Of a DNA stretch of 49,391 nt, positions 37,065 through 45,623 are shown one piece after another. The DNA lies in the NCBI GenBank assembly GCA_002323995.1, contig DCQY01000117.1:7987-57377 (forward strand). The letters are read 5' to 3'. The position numbers and the translations under genes were made by a program. How positions within the stretch are numbered: position 1 is the stretch's first letter; each line of letters opens with the position of its first letter. Source of the DNA: Akkermansiaceae bacterium UBA1506. GTDB taxonomy: Bacteria; Verrucomicrobiota; Verrucomicrobiia; Verrucomicrobiales; DEV007. The notes beneath the pieces are model-generated. The model searched no databases, was not told the origin of the DNA, and was given only the letters and a program-made list of their open reading frames with translations.

Positions 37065-38825
37065 ATGCCATTGCTTCGCACTGCACTTTTTCTGTTTCTT
37101 ATCGTTTCGAACGGGCTACTGGTGGCCCAGGAGGAATGGGAATCTCTCCCTCCGACGAAACTGGGAGCAGAATTGGATGAGCAGGTCGAATCTCATCTCG
37201 ACCTGACTTTTGGCAAAGGAGGCGATCGAGATCTGTTGCTGCATTTGTATCGGCCCCGTAACGCAGAAGGATCATTGCCTGCCATCGTATGCATTCATGG
37301 TGGCGGGTGGGGCAAGGGCGACCGTCGGCACCATGCCAACATTGCTAAAGCCATGGCGGCTCGTGGCTATGTGACGGTGACGATTGACTACCGACTTTCG
37401 GGTGAGGCCATTTTCCCGGCTCATATCCACGACTGCAAAACTGCAGTGCGCTGGTTGCGGGCCAACGCGGAAAAGTGGGGCGTCGATCCTGACTGGATCG
37501 GGGCGACGGGTGCTTCAGCAGGTGGTCATCTTGCGGCTCTTTTAGGTAGTTCGGGTGGTGTAGCCGAATTGGAAGGTGACGGCGGGCATGCGGAGTTCTC
37601 TAGTGTTATCCAGGCGTCGGTTCCCATGGGCGGACAGTCGGATTTCCTATCGGAGCGTAATCGTCAGATTTCAGCAGACCGGGAAATCTGGCAGGCTTTT
37701 CTTGGCGGATCACAGGACGAAGTGCCCGAGACGTATCGTCTCGCCTCTCCGCGGGCTCACCTCGATGCGGGGGATCCTCCGATTTTTTTCATGGCGGGTG
37801 AATTCGACGATCCCAGTACCTGTGGGCGCGAACTGCGTCGCGATGCCTTGAAGCTGGGAATTCCCACGGGGTTAAACGTGGTGGCCGGTGCCCCTCATCC
37901 GCTGCTGAACAAGCAGAAGTTTTTCGATATCGTTGTGGATCAGTTGGACGAATTCTTCACCCTGCATTTGAAGAACGAGGGAGTCCCTGAAATTAAAGCG
38001 TCCGGCGATGTGCCAAAGATTAACGGGAAATGGTCCCAAATCGGCGGCGGTTACGGAGGTAGTGAAGGACCACAGTGGATCATAGAGAACGGGGAGCCTA
38101 CTCTTATCTACGCGGCGCATCATGATCACCTCGTGTTTCGCTGGTCACCCCAAAAAGGACTTCGTGTGTGGCGGGATGATTCTCCTGAAGCCACATCGTT
38201 TCGTCCCGACGGGAAAGGCGGTTACTATGTGGTCGAACAAACCACCCGTCAGGTCACCCGCTGGAACGAAAAAGGCGAGCGCACCGAAGTGCTGGCGGAT
38301 CGCTTCGAAGGCAAACGTCTCAATCGCCCCAATGACCTGCGCGTGCACTCCGACGGAAGCCTCTGGTTTACGGATCCGGACTTCCTGTTTCGCCTGCGTC
38401 CCGATGAATTCAAAGAGCTTGAAGGGCAGTACATCTTCCGACTCGATCCAGAGAGCTTGGAGATCCGGGCCGTGGTGAAGGATGCCAACAAGCCCAATGG
38501 CATTGCGATCAACCAAGATGGCGACTCTCTGTTTTTCACCGACAGCACGTCGAAGAACATCTATCGAGCTGCGATTTACGAAGATGGCAGTGTGGGGAGA
38601 CGCGAAATCTTCGCGACGAGCCAATTTGGTGGTCTTGACGGGCTCACGTTTGATTCAGAAGGGCGCCTCTGGAACGCGGCGAAGACAGATGTGAAGGTAT
38701 ATCAGCCCAATGGAAGCCTTCTGGGCAGCTATACTTTCCCTTCCAAACCCACAGCCATCGCCTTTCATCCGGACGGCTGGGTCTGTGTGACCACCCGCGA
38801 CGCTGCCTACGTGGGGCAATTCTAA
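37065..38825 (+). CDS. Secreted fusion: alpha/beta-hydrolase esterase + SMP-30/gluconolactonase
   Basis: This 586-residue protein has a signal peptide (about 1-21). The first half (about 45-300) is an esterase of the BD-FAE/hormone-sensitive-lipase-like kind. It has the oxyanion motif HGGGW (78-82), nucleophile G-A-S151-A-G-G, an Asp around 247-249 and the likely catalytic H278. The second half (about 320-586) is an SMP-30/gluconolaconase-type beta propeller, with SEGPQWI, LNRPNDLRVHSDGSLWFTDP, DANKPNGIAIN and QFGGLDGLTFDSEGRLW carrying the metal-binding Glu, Asn and Asp residues. One half would deacylate a glycan and the other open a sugar lactone. The coupling of the two is inference. AGGAG precedes the ATG. 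Confidence 0.88.
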   Translation: MPLLRTALFLFLIVSNGLLVAQEEWESLPPTKLGAELDEQVESHLDLTFGKGGDRDLLLHLYRPRNAEGSLPAIVCIHGGGWGKGDRRHHANIAKAMAARGYVTVTIDYRLSGEAIFPAHIHDCKTAVRWLRANAEKWGVDPDWIGATGASAGGHLAALLGSSGGVAELEGDGGHAEFSSVIQASVPMGGQSDFLSERNRQISADREIWQAFLGGSQDEVPETYRLASPRAHLDAGDPPIFFMAGEFDDPSTCGRELRRDALKLGIPTGLNVVAGAPHPLLNKQKFFDIVVDQLDEFFTLHLKNEGVPEIKASGDVPKINGKWSQIGGGYGGSEGPQWIIENGEPTLIYAAHHDHLVFRWSPQKGLRVWRDDSPEATSFRPDGKGGYYVVEQTTRQVTRWNEKGERTEVLADRFEGKRLNRPNDLRVHSDGSLWFTDPDFLFRLRPDEFKELEGQYIFRLDPESLEIRAVVKDANKPNGIAINQDGDSLFFTDSTSKNIYRAAIYEDGSVGRREIFATSQFGGLDGLTFDSEGRLWNAAKTDVKVYQPNGSLLGSYTFPSKPTAIAFHPDGWVCVTTRDAAYVGQF

Positions 38826-38874
38826 TGAACTCCGTTTTCACCCTTAAAACTATCCAACAAACTATTAGTTAACC

Positions 38875-40071
38875 ATGAGCCAACCCACTGAACTCACTTC
38901 ATCGTTTTCCCGTCGCCATTTCACGCGCGGCGGTATTGCCACCGCGCTCGCAGCTGGTGTCGCCCCTTCTTTTCACCAAGCCCTCGCCCAAGGCGGCGGC
39001 AAAAAGCTTGGCCTCGCTATCGTTGGTCTTGGCGGTTACGCGAGCGGGTGCATTGCTCCGGAAGTGGCGGCTTGTGAACATGTCACCTTAGCTGGTGTTG
39101 TGACCGGGAATCCGGATACGAAGGGCAAAGAGTGGGCCACTCAATATGGCTTCCCAGAGGATGCGATCTATACCTACGACACCCTGGAGAAAATCGCTGA
39201 AGACGAGCGCATCGATATGGTTCATATCGCGCTGCCGAATTCCATGCATGCCGAGTATGCCATCAAGTGCGCCAAGGCAGGCAAACACGTCATGGTGGAG
39301 AAGCCCATGGCGATTTCCAGTGAGGAGTGCGAAGCGATGATCGCGGCAGCGAAGGAAGCGGGTGTGCTACTGGGGGTGAATTACCGCCTGCATTGGGAGC
39401 CTCATCACGTCAAAGCAATCGAACTGGTCAACAAGGGCGTGATCGGAGACATGGCCTGCGGCAACTACGAATTTTCCTGGGGCTATTCCAGAGGATTGGT
39501 GGGGCCGAATAAAGACAAGGTTAAGAAGTGGCTGCTCGATCCAAAAATGGCAGGTGGAGGTGCGCTCTTCGACACCGGCGTCTATCCGATTCAGGCGGCT
39601 TGTTACCTCACCGGCAAGGAGCCTGTTTCCGTGCGAGGATTTGCTTCCAAGGTGCACCCTGAATTGTTCCCTGACGGAGTGGAAGAAACGATGAGCTTTG
39701 AGATGCTTTTCGATGATGGCTTCCAGGCGCTTTGCCGGGCCAGTTACAGTCAGAGCTATCACCAGTGCACGACGCTGGGGAACGGGGGCTTCATTGAGAT
39801 TCGCGGAGGACTCGGGGAAAACGGTCGTCCCGGAAGTGCCTTCACCCAGTCCAATGGCAAGCCCAATCCGAAGGCCCTTTTCCACAACCTTCGCGAGATC
39901 CCGACAGATCAAACCTTGCAGCAGGCGGTCCTGCTTGATGCTTTCGCGACTGCGATCAAAAATGGTGATGAGATCTTCAAGACTTCCGGTGAGATGGGCC
40001 TGCGGGATATCCGCATCGCGGAGAAGGTCTACGAGTCTGCGGCCAAGGGCGGCTTGAGCGTCGAGGTCTGA
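38875..40071 (+). CDS. Tat-exported Gfo/Idh/MocA family oxidoreductase
   Basis: This 398-residue protein has a Tat leader (SRRHFTRGGIATALAAGVA, about 12-30), like the periplasmic glucose-fructose oxidoreductase. The NAD(P)-binding Rossmann motif is GLGGYA at about 51-56. EKPMA (142-146) is the family's catalytic Lys motif, and FDTGVYPIQAACYLTGKEP lies in the C-terminal domain. These enzymes carry a tightly bound nucleotide and oxidise or interconvert sugars. The exact substrate is unknown. It follows the esterase/lactonase fusion by 49 bases, suggesting co-transcription in sugar oxidation outside the cytoplasm. No Shine-Dalgarno sequence is visible. Confidence 0.92.
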   Translation: MSQPTELTSSFSRRHFTRGGIATALAAGVAPSFHQALAQGGGKKLGLAIVGLGGYASGCIAPEVAACEHVTLAGVVTGNPDTKGKEWATQYGFPEDAIYTYDTLEKIAEDERIDMVHIALPNSMHAEYAIKCAKAGKHVMVEKPMAISSEECEAMIAAAKEAGVLLGVNYRLHWEPHHVKAIELVNKGVIGDMACGNYEFSWGYSRGLVGPNKDKVKKWLLDPKMAGGGALFDTGVYPIQAACYLTGKEPVSVRGFASKVHPELFPDGVEETMSFEMLFDDGFQALCRASYSQSYHQCTTLGNGGFIEIRGGLGENGRPGSAFTQSNGKPNPKALFHNLREIPTDQTLQQAVLLDAFATAIKNGDEIFKTSGEMGLRDIRIAEKVYESAAKGGLSVEV

Positions 40072-40178
40072 TTCTGCAGAATCGATTCGCTTCTTACGGA
40101 CCAACCCGGTTGGGTTTTCTATTGTCGGGCAGCTCATCCGGACTTGAGATTTACCCAATTTTGCGCCACATACCGCAG

Positions 40179-41465
40179 ATGAAAACACCAGATCATAAGC
40201 CAGCCGCCAATGCCGAACTCCTTGAGGAGTTGGCCGCGAAGTATGGCACGCCTTTCTGGATCTGGGATGCGGAGGTGCTTCGTGCCCGTATTGAGGCGGT
40301 GGTCTCTACCACAAATGCGACCGGAGTCCAGGCCCGCTATGCGATGAAGGCTTCTCCGGCGACTCGTATTCTCAAAGAGATGCGGAGCGCCGGCGTCTGG
40401 ATCGATGCGGTGTCGGGGAATGAGGTGCTGCGGGCCCGCCGTGCGGGTTACGCTGAGGGCAATAACCCTCCCGAAATCTGCCTGACGGCCGATGTATTCC
40501 GTGACAACGCGATGGATGCTGTTTTGACCGAGGGTGTCCTTCCTAACGTAGGTTCTCCCGGAATGGTCGCGGATCTTGAGAAGGCCGGATACACCGGACC
40601 AATTTCTTTGCGCGTGAATCCGGGCTTCGGACACGGCCACGTCAACGAGTGTGATACCGGTGGCCCGAGCTCCAAGCATGGGGTTTGGATCACCGAGGCC
40701 AATCGCGTTCGCGAAGCGGCTGAGACAGCGGGCATGAGAGTGGTCATGCTGCACGCGCATATTGGCAGCGGTCCGCAATTCGAGGAGCTTTACGAAAACC
40801 TGACCCACCTCGCCAACGAATTTGCCGAGATCGTTCCGACTTTTCAGGATCTTGAGGGCGTCTCTCTGGGGGGTGGGATTCCTCATGACTACCGCAATGC
40901 CGATGCCGACATTCCGGTGGAGCGACTACGTGAAGTCTTTGAGTCCGCTCAGAAGAAATTGAGCGAAGTGGCCGGGCGCGAACTGCGTCTTGAGATTGAG
41001 CCGGGTCGTTTCTATGTAGCTCCCGCTGCTTGCTTGGTGACGCGTGTCACTGACGTGAAAGATACCCAGTCCAATGCCAAGGGTGAGGGCGTGAGGTTTG
41101 CAATGGTGGATGCCGGGTTTGTCGATCTGGTTCGCCCGGCGATGTATGGATCTTATCACCGAATCACTCTGCCGGCGGCCGAGGGAAGGGAGGAATCTCC
41201 CGTCGTCGTCGCTGGTCCGCTTTGCGAAAGTGGTGATGTCTTCACTCGCGATGATTCTGAGATGCTGCAGCCGCGCGAATTGCCAACGCCGCAAACCGGA
41301 GATCTCATGGTGATGCATGACGGTGGCGCCTACGGCTATGCCATGGCTTCCAACTACAATTCTGTGGGCCGTGCCCCTCAGCTTTGGTGGGAGCTGGATG
41401 GCACCGTAGTTCCGTTCACCCGACGCGAGACGATCGAAGATATTTTGAAGCTTGAAGAAGGATGA
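40179..41465 (+). CDS. lysA: Diaminopimelate decarboxylase
   Basis: This 428-residue PLP enzyme is a fold-type III decarboxylase. The PLP lysine is K57 in ARYAMKASPATRIL. HAHIGSGPQ is the glycine-rich His motif, VSLGGGIPHDY binds phosphate, and EIEPGRFYVAPA supplies the Arg. C349-E-S-G-D contributes the active-site Cys from the second subunit, and NYNSVGRAP lies near the end. It makes L-lysine from meso-diaminopimelate. I cannot exclude a related carboxynorspermidine or D-ornithine/lysine decarboxylase, because specificity depends on a loop I cannot align by eye. The chosen ATG starts the normal N-terminus. The frame is open upstream to 40110 without support. It is the only evident housekeeping biosynthetic gene here. 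Confidence 0.85.
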   Translation: MKTPDHKPAANAELLEELAAKYGTPFWIWDAEVLRARIEAVVSTTNATGVQARYAMKASPATRILKEMRSAGVWIDAVSGNEVLRARRAGYAEGNNPPEICLTADVFRDNAMDAVLTEGVLPNVGSPGMVADLEKAGYTGPISLRVNPGFGHGHVNECDTGGPSSKHGVWITEANRVREAAETAGMRVVMLHAHIGSGPQFEELYENLTHLANEFAEIVPTFQDLEGVSLGGGIPHDYRNADADIPVERLREVFESAQKKLSEVAGRELRLEIEPGRFYVAPAACLVTRVTDVKDTQSNAKGEGVRFAMVDAGFVDLVRPAMYGSYHRITLPAAEGREESPVVVAGPLCESGDVFTRDDSEMLQPRELPTPQTGDLMVMHDGGAYGYAMASNYNSVGRAPQLWWELDGTVVPFTRRETIEDILKLEEG

Positions 41466-41482
41466 GAGAGCTTCTAGACCGA

Positions 41483-43438
41483 CTACTTTTTCGTAAGCCT
41501 AACGTTAACTAGATAGACCATCATCATGACCTTGCCGCTGGTGGCGGGTTTGACGCGGGCGTTGACGGTGACGGTTTGGTCAAGATGCTCAGTGACCTGT
41601 TCTCCGATCTCTTTGATGGCGTAATAGACTTGGCCATCGTTTGATTTTGTGAAGATGATACCGCCATCAGCGTTCTTCGAAAACACGCCCTCGGTCTGAA
41701 GGCGTTCGGAGGGGGGTGAAGTATTCTGGGGCGGTGCGTTGGCGGCCTTTTCTTTATGGGCCTTCAGCTCAGCCCAGCTCAGGTTCCCGTCGCCATTGGC
41801 ATCTGCGCCGGGATTCTTTTTAAAGTAGTCGTCCTTCCAGTCTTCGTTCGATTTGATGGGTTGAGGAATGGATTCCGGGATGCGGTCCAGTAGCTGGGCT
41901 CGCATTGTTTCGAGCTGTGTGACGTGTTCGGGGTTGAGAGCGAGGTTGTTCCACTCGTTGGGATCTTCAGTGGTGTGGTAGAGTTCTTCCTTCTCGTTCT
42001 CGTAGCGAATATAGAGCCAGTCTTGGCTGCGAAGGGAGTAACTCTGGAATGCTGGGTCATAGTAAGTGGCCCACTTGTAGAGAGCGGTGAGGGCTGCGTC
42101 GGGGCCATCCCAGTGTCCGGCGGCGGGGTTCTCGAGCAGGGGCTTAAGGCTGTGTCCGTCGAGCGGGCGGCCCTTTTCGCTTTTCATGGTATCGCTGGGC
42201 AGGTCGCACAGATCGAGCAGGGTGGGATAGAGGTCGACTAGGGTGACAGGAGTGTCAGACGTTTGTCCGTTTTGGGAAACGCCCGGGGCGCGAATCGAAA
42301 GCGGCACGCGGGTGCTTTCTTTCCAGAGTGAGTTTTTGAAGAGATGATTCTTTTCTCCCATGCCCCAACCGTGATCGCTGGTGAAGATGATGATGGTGTT
42401 GTCCTTGAGTGAGGAGTTGTCGACGGCGTCGAGAATCTCTCCGACCAGATCGTCGACCGAAGCGACGCTGGCGAGATAAGCCTGGATGAATTTCCGGAGC
42501 GCCAGGTCGCGATCTCCGTCGTAGGAGGCAATGAGGCTCTCGTAGATCATTTTGCCGCGGTCGACCTCTTCATTGGTGACTGTGTGTTTAAAAGTGTCCT
42601 CGACATCGTCGTCGAGGATCTCGGGCAGTTCGATTTCGTCGATAGGGAATTGATCGAAGTATTTCTGCGGCACGATGAGCGGCGTGTGAGGGCGCACAAA
42701 TCCCACGCCCATGAAAAACGGCTTCTCGTCAGGGCTCTCGGCGTAGTACTTCAGTTTCTCGACGGCCCATTGCGCATTGAGTTCGTCACCAGTGAGGTCG
42801 CGGTTATCGCCGGATTCGTAGCGAAGCGTGCGGGTTTTCTGCCAGCCGCCGGTCCGCCAGAAGAGACCGCTTTCCAGATCCAGCTTGTAGAGCGGACCAA
42901 AGGAACCGTCGATGGCGCCAAAGTCGTCCCGAAGGGGAGAGGGCGTGTTAGGGTGGGGCAGGTTTTTGCCATTGTCGTCGCAGGCAAAGGGACCGTAATC
43001 CGTAGGGTGTCCGATTTCATCCCACTCCTGTTTGTCGGCGTTGTGCATGATCTTGCCGGTGCCGAGGCTGTGATACCCGTGGGCGCTGAAGTGCGCCATC
43101 ATGGTGCGGGAGTGGCTCAGGATTTCGTTCTCTGTCCACTTCTCGAATCCAAAGACCTGCGAGGTGTGCGGGTAGAGTCCCGTAGCAAAGCTGGCCCGGG
43201 AGGGATTGCAGATGGGAATGTTGCAGTAGGCTTCGGTGAAGGAAACACTGCTGTCGAAAAGACGCTGGATATTGGAGGTTTGGGCCTGAGGATGGCCGCC
43301 GAGCGGTTCGATGTAGTCGTTTAGATCATCGCAGACGATAAGAAGCACGTTGGGACGGTCATCGGCTTCCGCAGGTTCATTCGTCAGGGCGAAAGCGAGG
43401 ATGGTCAGGGCAAGCGAAAGTGATTTAATAAATCTCAT
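41483..43438 (-). CDS. Secreted iduronate-2-sulfatase-like sulfatase with EF-hand
   Basis: This 651-residue protein has a signal peptide (about 1-25). RPNVLLIVCDDLNDYIEPLGG and C77-N-P-S-R-ASFATGLYPHTSQVFGF are the hallmarks of the iduronate-2-sulfatase branch. GVGFVRPHTPLIVP and FTSDHGWGMGEKNHLFKNSLW confirm the fold. After the catalytic region a canonical EF-hand loop is visible at residues 546-557 (D-A-N-G-D-G-N-L-S-W-A-E), with ligands at positions 1, 3, 5, 7 and 12. A C-terminal beta-rich extension of about 90 residues follows, possibly a binding module. GGTTAGAGACT precedes the ATG, and the frame extends to 43498 without support. It is divergent from a paralogous sulfatase at 43677. Confidence 0.92.
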   Translation of the reverse strand: MRFIKSLSLALTILAFALTNEPAEADDRPNVLLIVCDDLNDYIEPLGGHPQAQTSNIQRLFDSSVSFTEAYCNIPICNPSRASFATGLYPHTSQVFGFEKWTENEILSHSRTMMAHFSAHGYHSLGTGKIMHNADKQEWDEIGHPTDYGPFACDDNGKNLPHPNTPSPLRDDFGAIDGSFGPLYKLDLESGLFWRTGGWQKTRTLRYESGDNRDLTGDELNAQWAVEKLKYYAESPDEKPFFMGVGFVRPHTPLIVPQKYFDQFPIDEIELPEILDDDVEDTFKHTVTNEEVDRGKMIYESLIASYDGDRDLALRKFIQAYLASVASVDDLVGEILDAVDNSSLKDNTIIIFTSDHGWGMGEKNHLFKNSLWKESTRVPLSIRAPGVSQNGQTSDTPVTLVDLYPTLLDLCDLPSDTMKSEKGRPLDGHSLKPLLENPAAGHWDGPDAALTALYKWATYYDPAFQSYSLRSQDWLYIRYENEKEELYHTTEDPNEWNNLALNPEHVTQLETMRAQLLDRIPESIPQPIKSNEDWKDDYFKKNPGADANGDGNLSWAELKAHKEKAANAPPQNTSPPSERLQTEGVFSKNADGGIIFTKSNDGQVYYAIKEIGEQVTEHLDQTVTVNARVKPATSGKVMMMVYLVNVRLTKK

Positions 43439-43676
43439 AGTCTCTAACCAAGTAACACTGCTCCATGGGGTCAAACCTAACGAAAAAATCTTTACCATTG
43501 AGGTTTAAATTTTGTTGGAGTTGAGGCATATAATCGAAGTATTGATTTTCAAGGGCCTTGTCTTTCTCGCTTGTTAGGGGTCATCTCCGGTAGGACGTTT
43601 TTCTGGTGAACGGGAAAGTAGACTAATTAAAGTGATTTATCTTGTTAGGTTCTTGAACTCAGGAAGTCATAAGCTT
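43439..43676. promoter_or_regulatory. Divergent promoter region between two sulfatases, with repeats
   Basis: AACCTAAC (43474-43481) and GTTAGGTT (43644-43651) are perfect inverted copies placed 36 and 26 bases before the two divergent start codons. A further CTTGTTAGG (43570-43578) repeats the sequence around the second copy (43641-43649). The symmetric placement suggests a shared operator for both sulfatase genes. No binding protein is identified. Confidence 0.4.
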
Positions 43677-45569
43677 ATGCGACTACCCATTTTTACACTA
43701 GTTTTTCTCGCTTTCGTTTTGATGAGCTGGCCTCTGACCAGTGTTCAGGGTCGTCCCAACGTTCTCTTCATCATTGCTGATGATCTTAATGACATGCCGC
43801 TGCATCCTGACGGCAAGCCCTACGTCCCAACTCCGAACTTCGACCGATTGGCGGCGCGTGGTGTCAGCTTCACCAATGCTCATTGTAACGATCCAATTTG
43901 TGCGCCTTCCCGGTCGAGCATGATGACCGGAATCTACCCGCAAACTTCCAGCCTTTACTGGTTTGAGGATTATCGACAGAACGCCATTCTCAGCAAGTGT
44001 GTGACTCTGACCGAACATCTCGCTACGAACGGTTATGGCGTCTATTCAACCGGCAAGATTTATCACGGCAATCAAGATCCGAAGCAGTTTATCACCGGCT
44101 TTGGATCGGGTGGCAGTATCGGACCGTGGCCGTGGGATGGCCGGAAGCAAACCAAGCGTGGATTGATTCCTCACCCTGACCAGCTCTACTTTTACGCCGA
44201 CGATGCGGATCCCGACATGGATTACCAGTGGGAGCATACCTTTGGCCCTCTTACTATGATTCCGCACTACCCGGCAGACCCCGCCAACGGGATTCCGGGT
44301 TACAAAGGATGGACACTTTCCGGAGAGCCCTGGCGTTACGTGTCAGACGATGATCGTGATCCCATGCCTGATGAAACTCATGCCGGGTGGACTTCGGGCA
44401 TTCTCCAGCAACCACACACCGACAAGCCCTTTGCCCTATTCTGTGGTTTCAGTCGAACACACACACCGCTTTATGCGCCAAAGAAGTATTTCGATAGGTT
44501 TCCTCTTGAAGAGATCGAGATGCCAAAAGCTTTCTTAGAAGGTGATCTGGAGGATTGCGCCCCAACGCTGGCTAATACGAGTCTTTATGCTTTTCGTCGT
44601 TACCAGATGCTCTTCAACCACGAAGACCAGCCCCATTTATTTAAACAATATCTCCAGGCCTATATGGCTTGTGTCTCCTTTGTGGATGATCAGGTGGGGG
44701 CGGTTCTTAATGCTCTTGATGCGAGTCCTCACGCGGATAACACGGTGGTTTTTTTGACGAGTGATCATGGGTTTCACGTAGGCGGAAAAGAGTCGATCTA
44801 CAAACAGACGCTTTGGGACAGTGGCACTCGTATTCCACTTATTATTGCGGGGCTTAAAGGGATGGCCCAGGGCGTGACCTGCCACCAACCCGTTTCCCTG
44901 ATCGATGTTTTCCCTACGTTCGTCGATATCTGTGGCCTTCCTGACCACCCTAACGATCAGGTAGGCCGCTCTAGATACAAGTTGGAGGGTCATAGCATTA
45001 AGCCGCTCCTGTTGGATCCAAAGGGTGATTGGTCTGGGCCGGAGGTAGCAATTATGGCGCTGCCGGGTAAAGACCATAGCCAGCATCGGGAGCACGTTGG
45101 AACGCTGTATCCGCACTTTTCGGTGCGTGCCAAAGACTGGCGCTACAGCCTGACTTCAGATGGGCAGGAGGAACTTTATCATTACCCCAGCGATCCCAAC
45201 GAGTTTACCAATCTGGCCGATAATCCCGAGCATGCTGAGATGAAAGCAGCGCTTCGCGCGCAACTCGTTGTCCTGCGGGACGGAGATCAGTGGAAAGACT
45301 ATGAAAACCTTCCGAAAGAAGAGGTGTCTGCCTTCGAATTGCTCGCCGAGGTGAAGGGTGGCGCTGAGTTGAAAGTGGGGAGTAACACCGTTGCGAGCGT
45401 CGAAACAAACACTTGGACTCCCATTCGCGTTCGTGTGGCTGGAAAGCGCAGCCAGGTGTGGTTGGACAACAAGGTTTACTCCGACGAGGTTGGGCAGAGT
45501 GATCTGTCGGCGGGTAAGCTCACTTCGGATGGGGCCGAGTGGCGTCAAATTCGGATTCGGAAGCTTTAG
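43677..45569 (+). CDS. Secreted iduronate-2-sulfatase-like sulfatase
   Basis: This 630-residue protein starts at ATG 43677, preceded by AGGAAG, and has a signal peptide (about 1-25). RPNVLFIIADDLNDMPLHPDG, C75-A-P-S-R-SSMMTGIYPQTSSLYWF, CGFSRTHTPLYAPKKYF and FLTSDHGFHVGGKESIYKQTLW place it in the same branch as the divergent gene. It lacks the EF-hand. The last 70 or so residues (AELKVGSNTVASVETNTWTP onwards) look like a beta-sandwich fragment that could bind glycan. The two genes differ in the residue after the catalytic Cys (A versus N), so they are diverged paralogues, perhaps for different sulfate positions. Confidence 0.92.
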   Translation: MRLPIFTLVFLAFVLMSWPLTSVQGRPNVLFIIADDLNDMPLHPDGKPYVPTPNFDRLAARGVSFTNAHCNDPICAPSRSSMMTGIYPQTSSLYWFEDYRQNAILSKCVTLTEHLATNGYGVYSTGKIYHGNQDPKQFITGFGSGGSIGPWPWDGRKQTKRGLIPHPDQLYFYADDADPDMDYQWEHTFGPLTMIPHYPADPANGIPGYKGWTLSGEPWRYVSDDDRDPMPDETHAGWTSGILQQPHTDKPFALFCGFSRTHTPLYAPKKYFDRFPLEEIEMPKAFLEGDLEDCAPTLANTSLYAFRRYQMLFNHEDQPHLFKQYLQAYMACVSFVDDQVGAVLNALDASPHADNTVVFLTSDHGFHVGGKESIYKQTLWDSGTRIPLIIAGLKGMAQGVTCHQPVSLIDVFPTFVDICGLPDHPNDQVGRSRYKLEGHSIKPLLLDPKGDWSGPEVAIMALPGKDHSQHREHVGTLYPHFSVRAKDWRYSLTSDGQEELYHYPSDPNEFTNLADNPEHAEMKAALRAQLVVLRDGDQWKDYENLPKEEVSAFELLAEVKGGAELKVGSNTVASVETNTWTPIRVRVAGKRSQVWLDNKVYSDEVGQSDLSAGKLTSDGAEWRQIRIRKL

Positions 45570-45578
45570 TAAGATAGA

Positions 45579-45593
45579 CTCAACCGAGTTGAG
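45579..45593 (+). other. Hairpin between sulfatase and methyltransferase-like genes
   Basis: CTCAAC (45579-45584) and GTTGAG (45588-45593) form a perfect stem around CGA, ten bases after the sulfatase stop and 30 before the next ATG. There is no T-run, so it is a possible attenuator or processing site rather than a standard terminator. Confidence 0.35.
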
Positions 45594-45623
45594 TGTCTGG
45601 CCAAACAGGGGTAGATCACCGGT

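Noticed and set aside
39367..40188. Leftward open frame of 273 codons
   Set aside because: It is antisense to the Gfo/Idh/MocA oxidoreductase; composition typical of a shadow frame.
42584..43324. Open frame of 246 codons on the plus strand inside the leftward sulfatase gene
   Set aside because: It is antisense to a protein with full sulfatase motifs, is Val/Gly/Arg-biased as expected of a shadow frame, and has no ribosome binding site.
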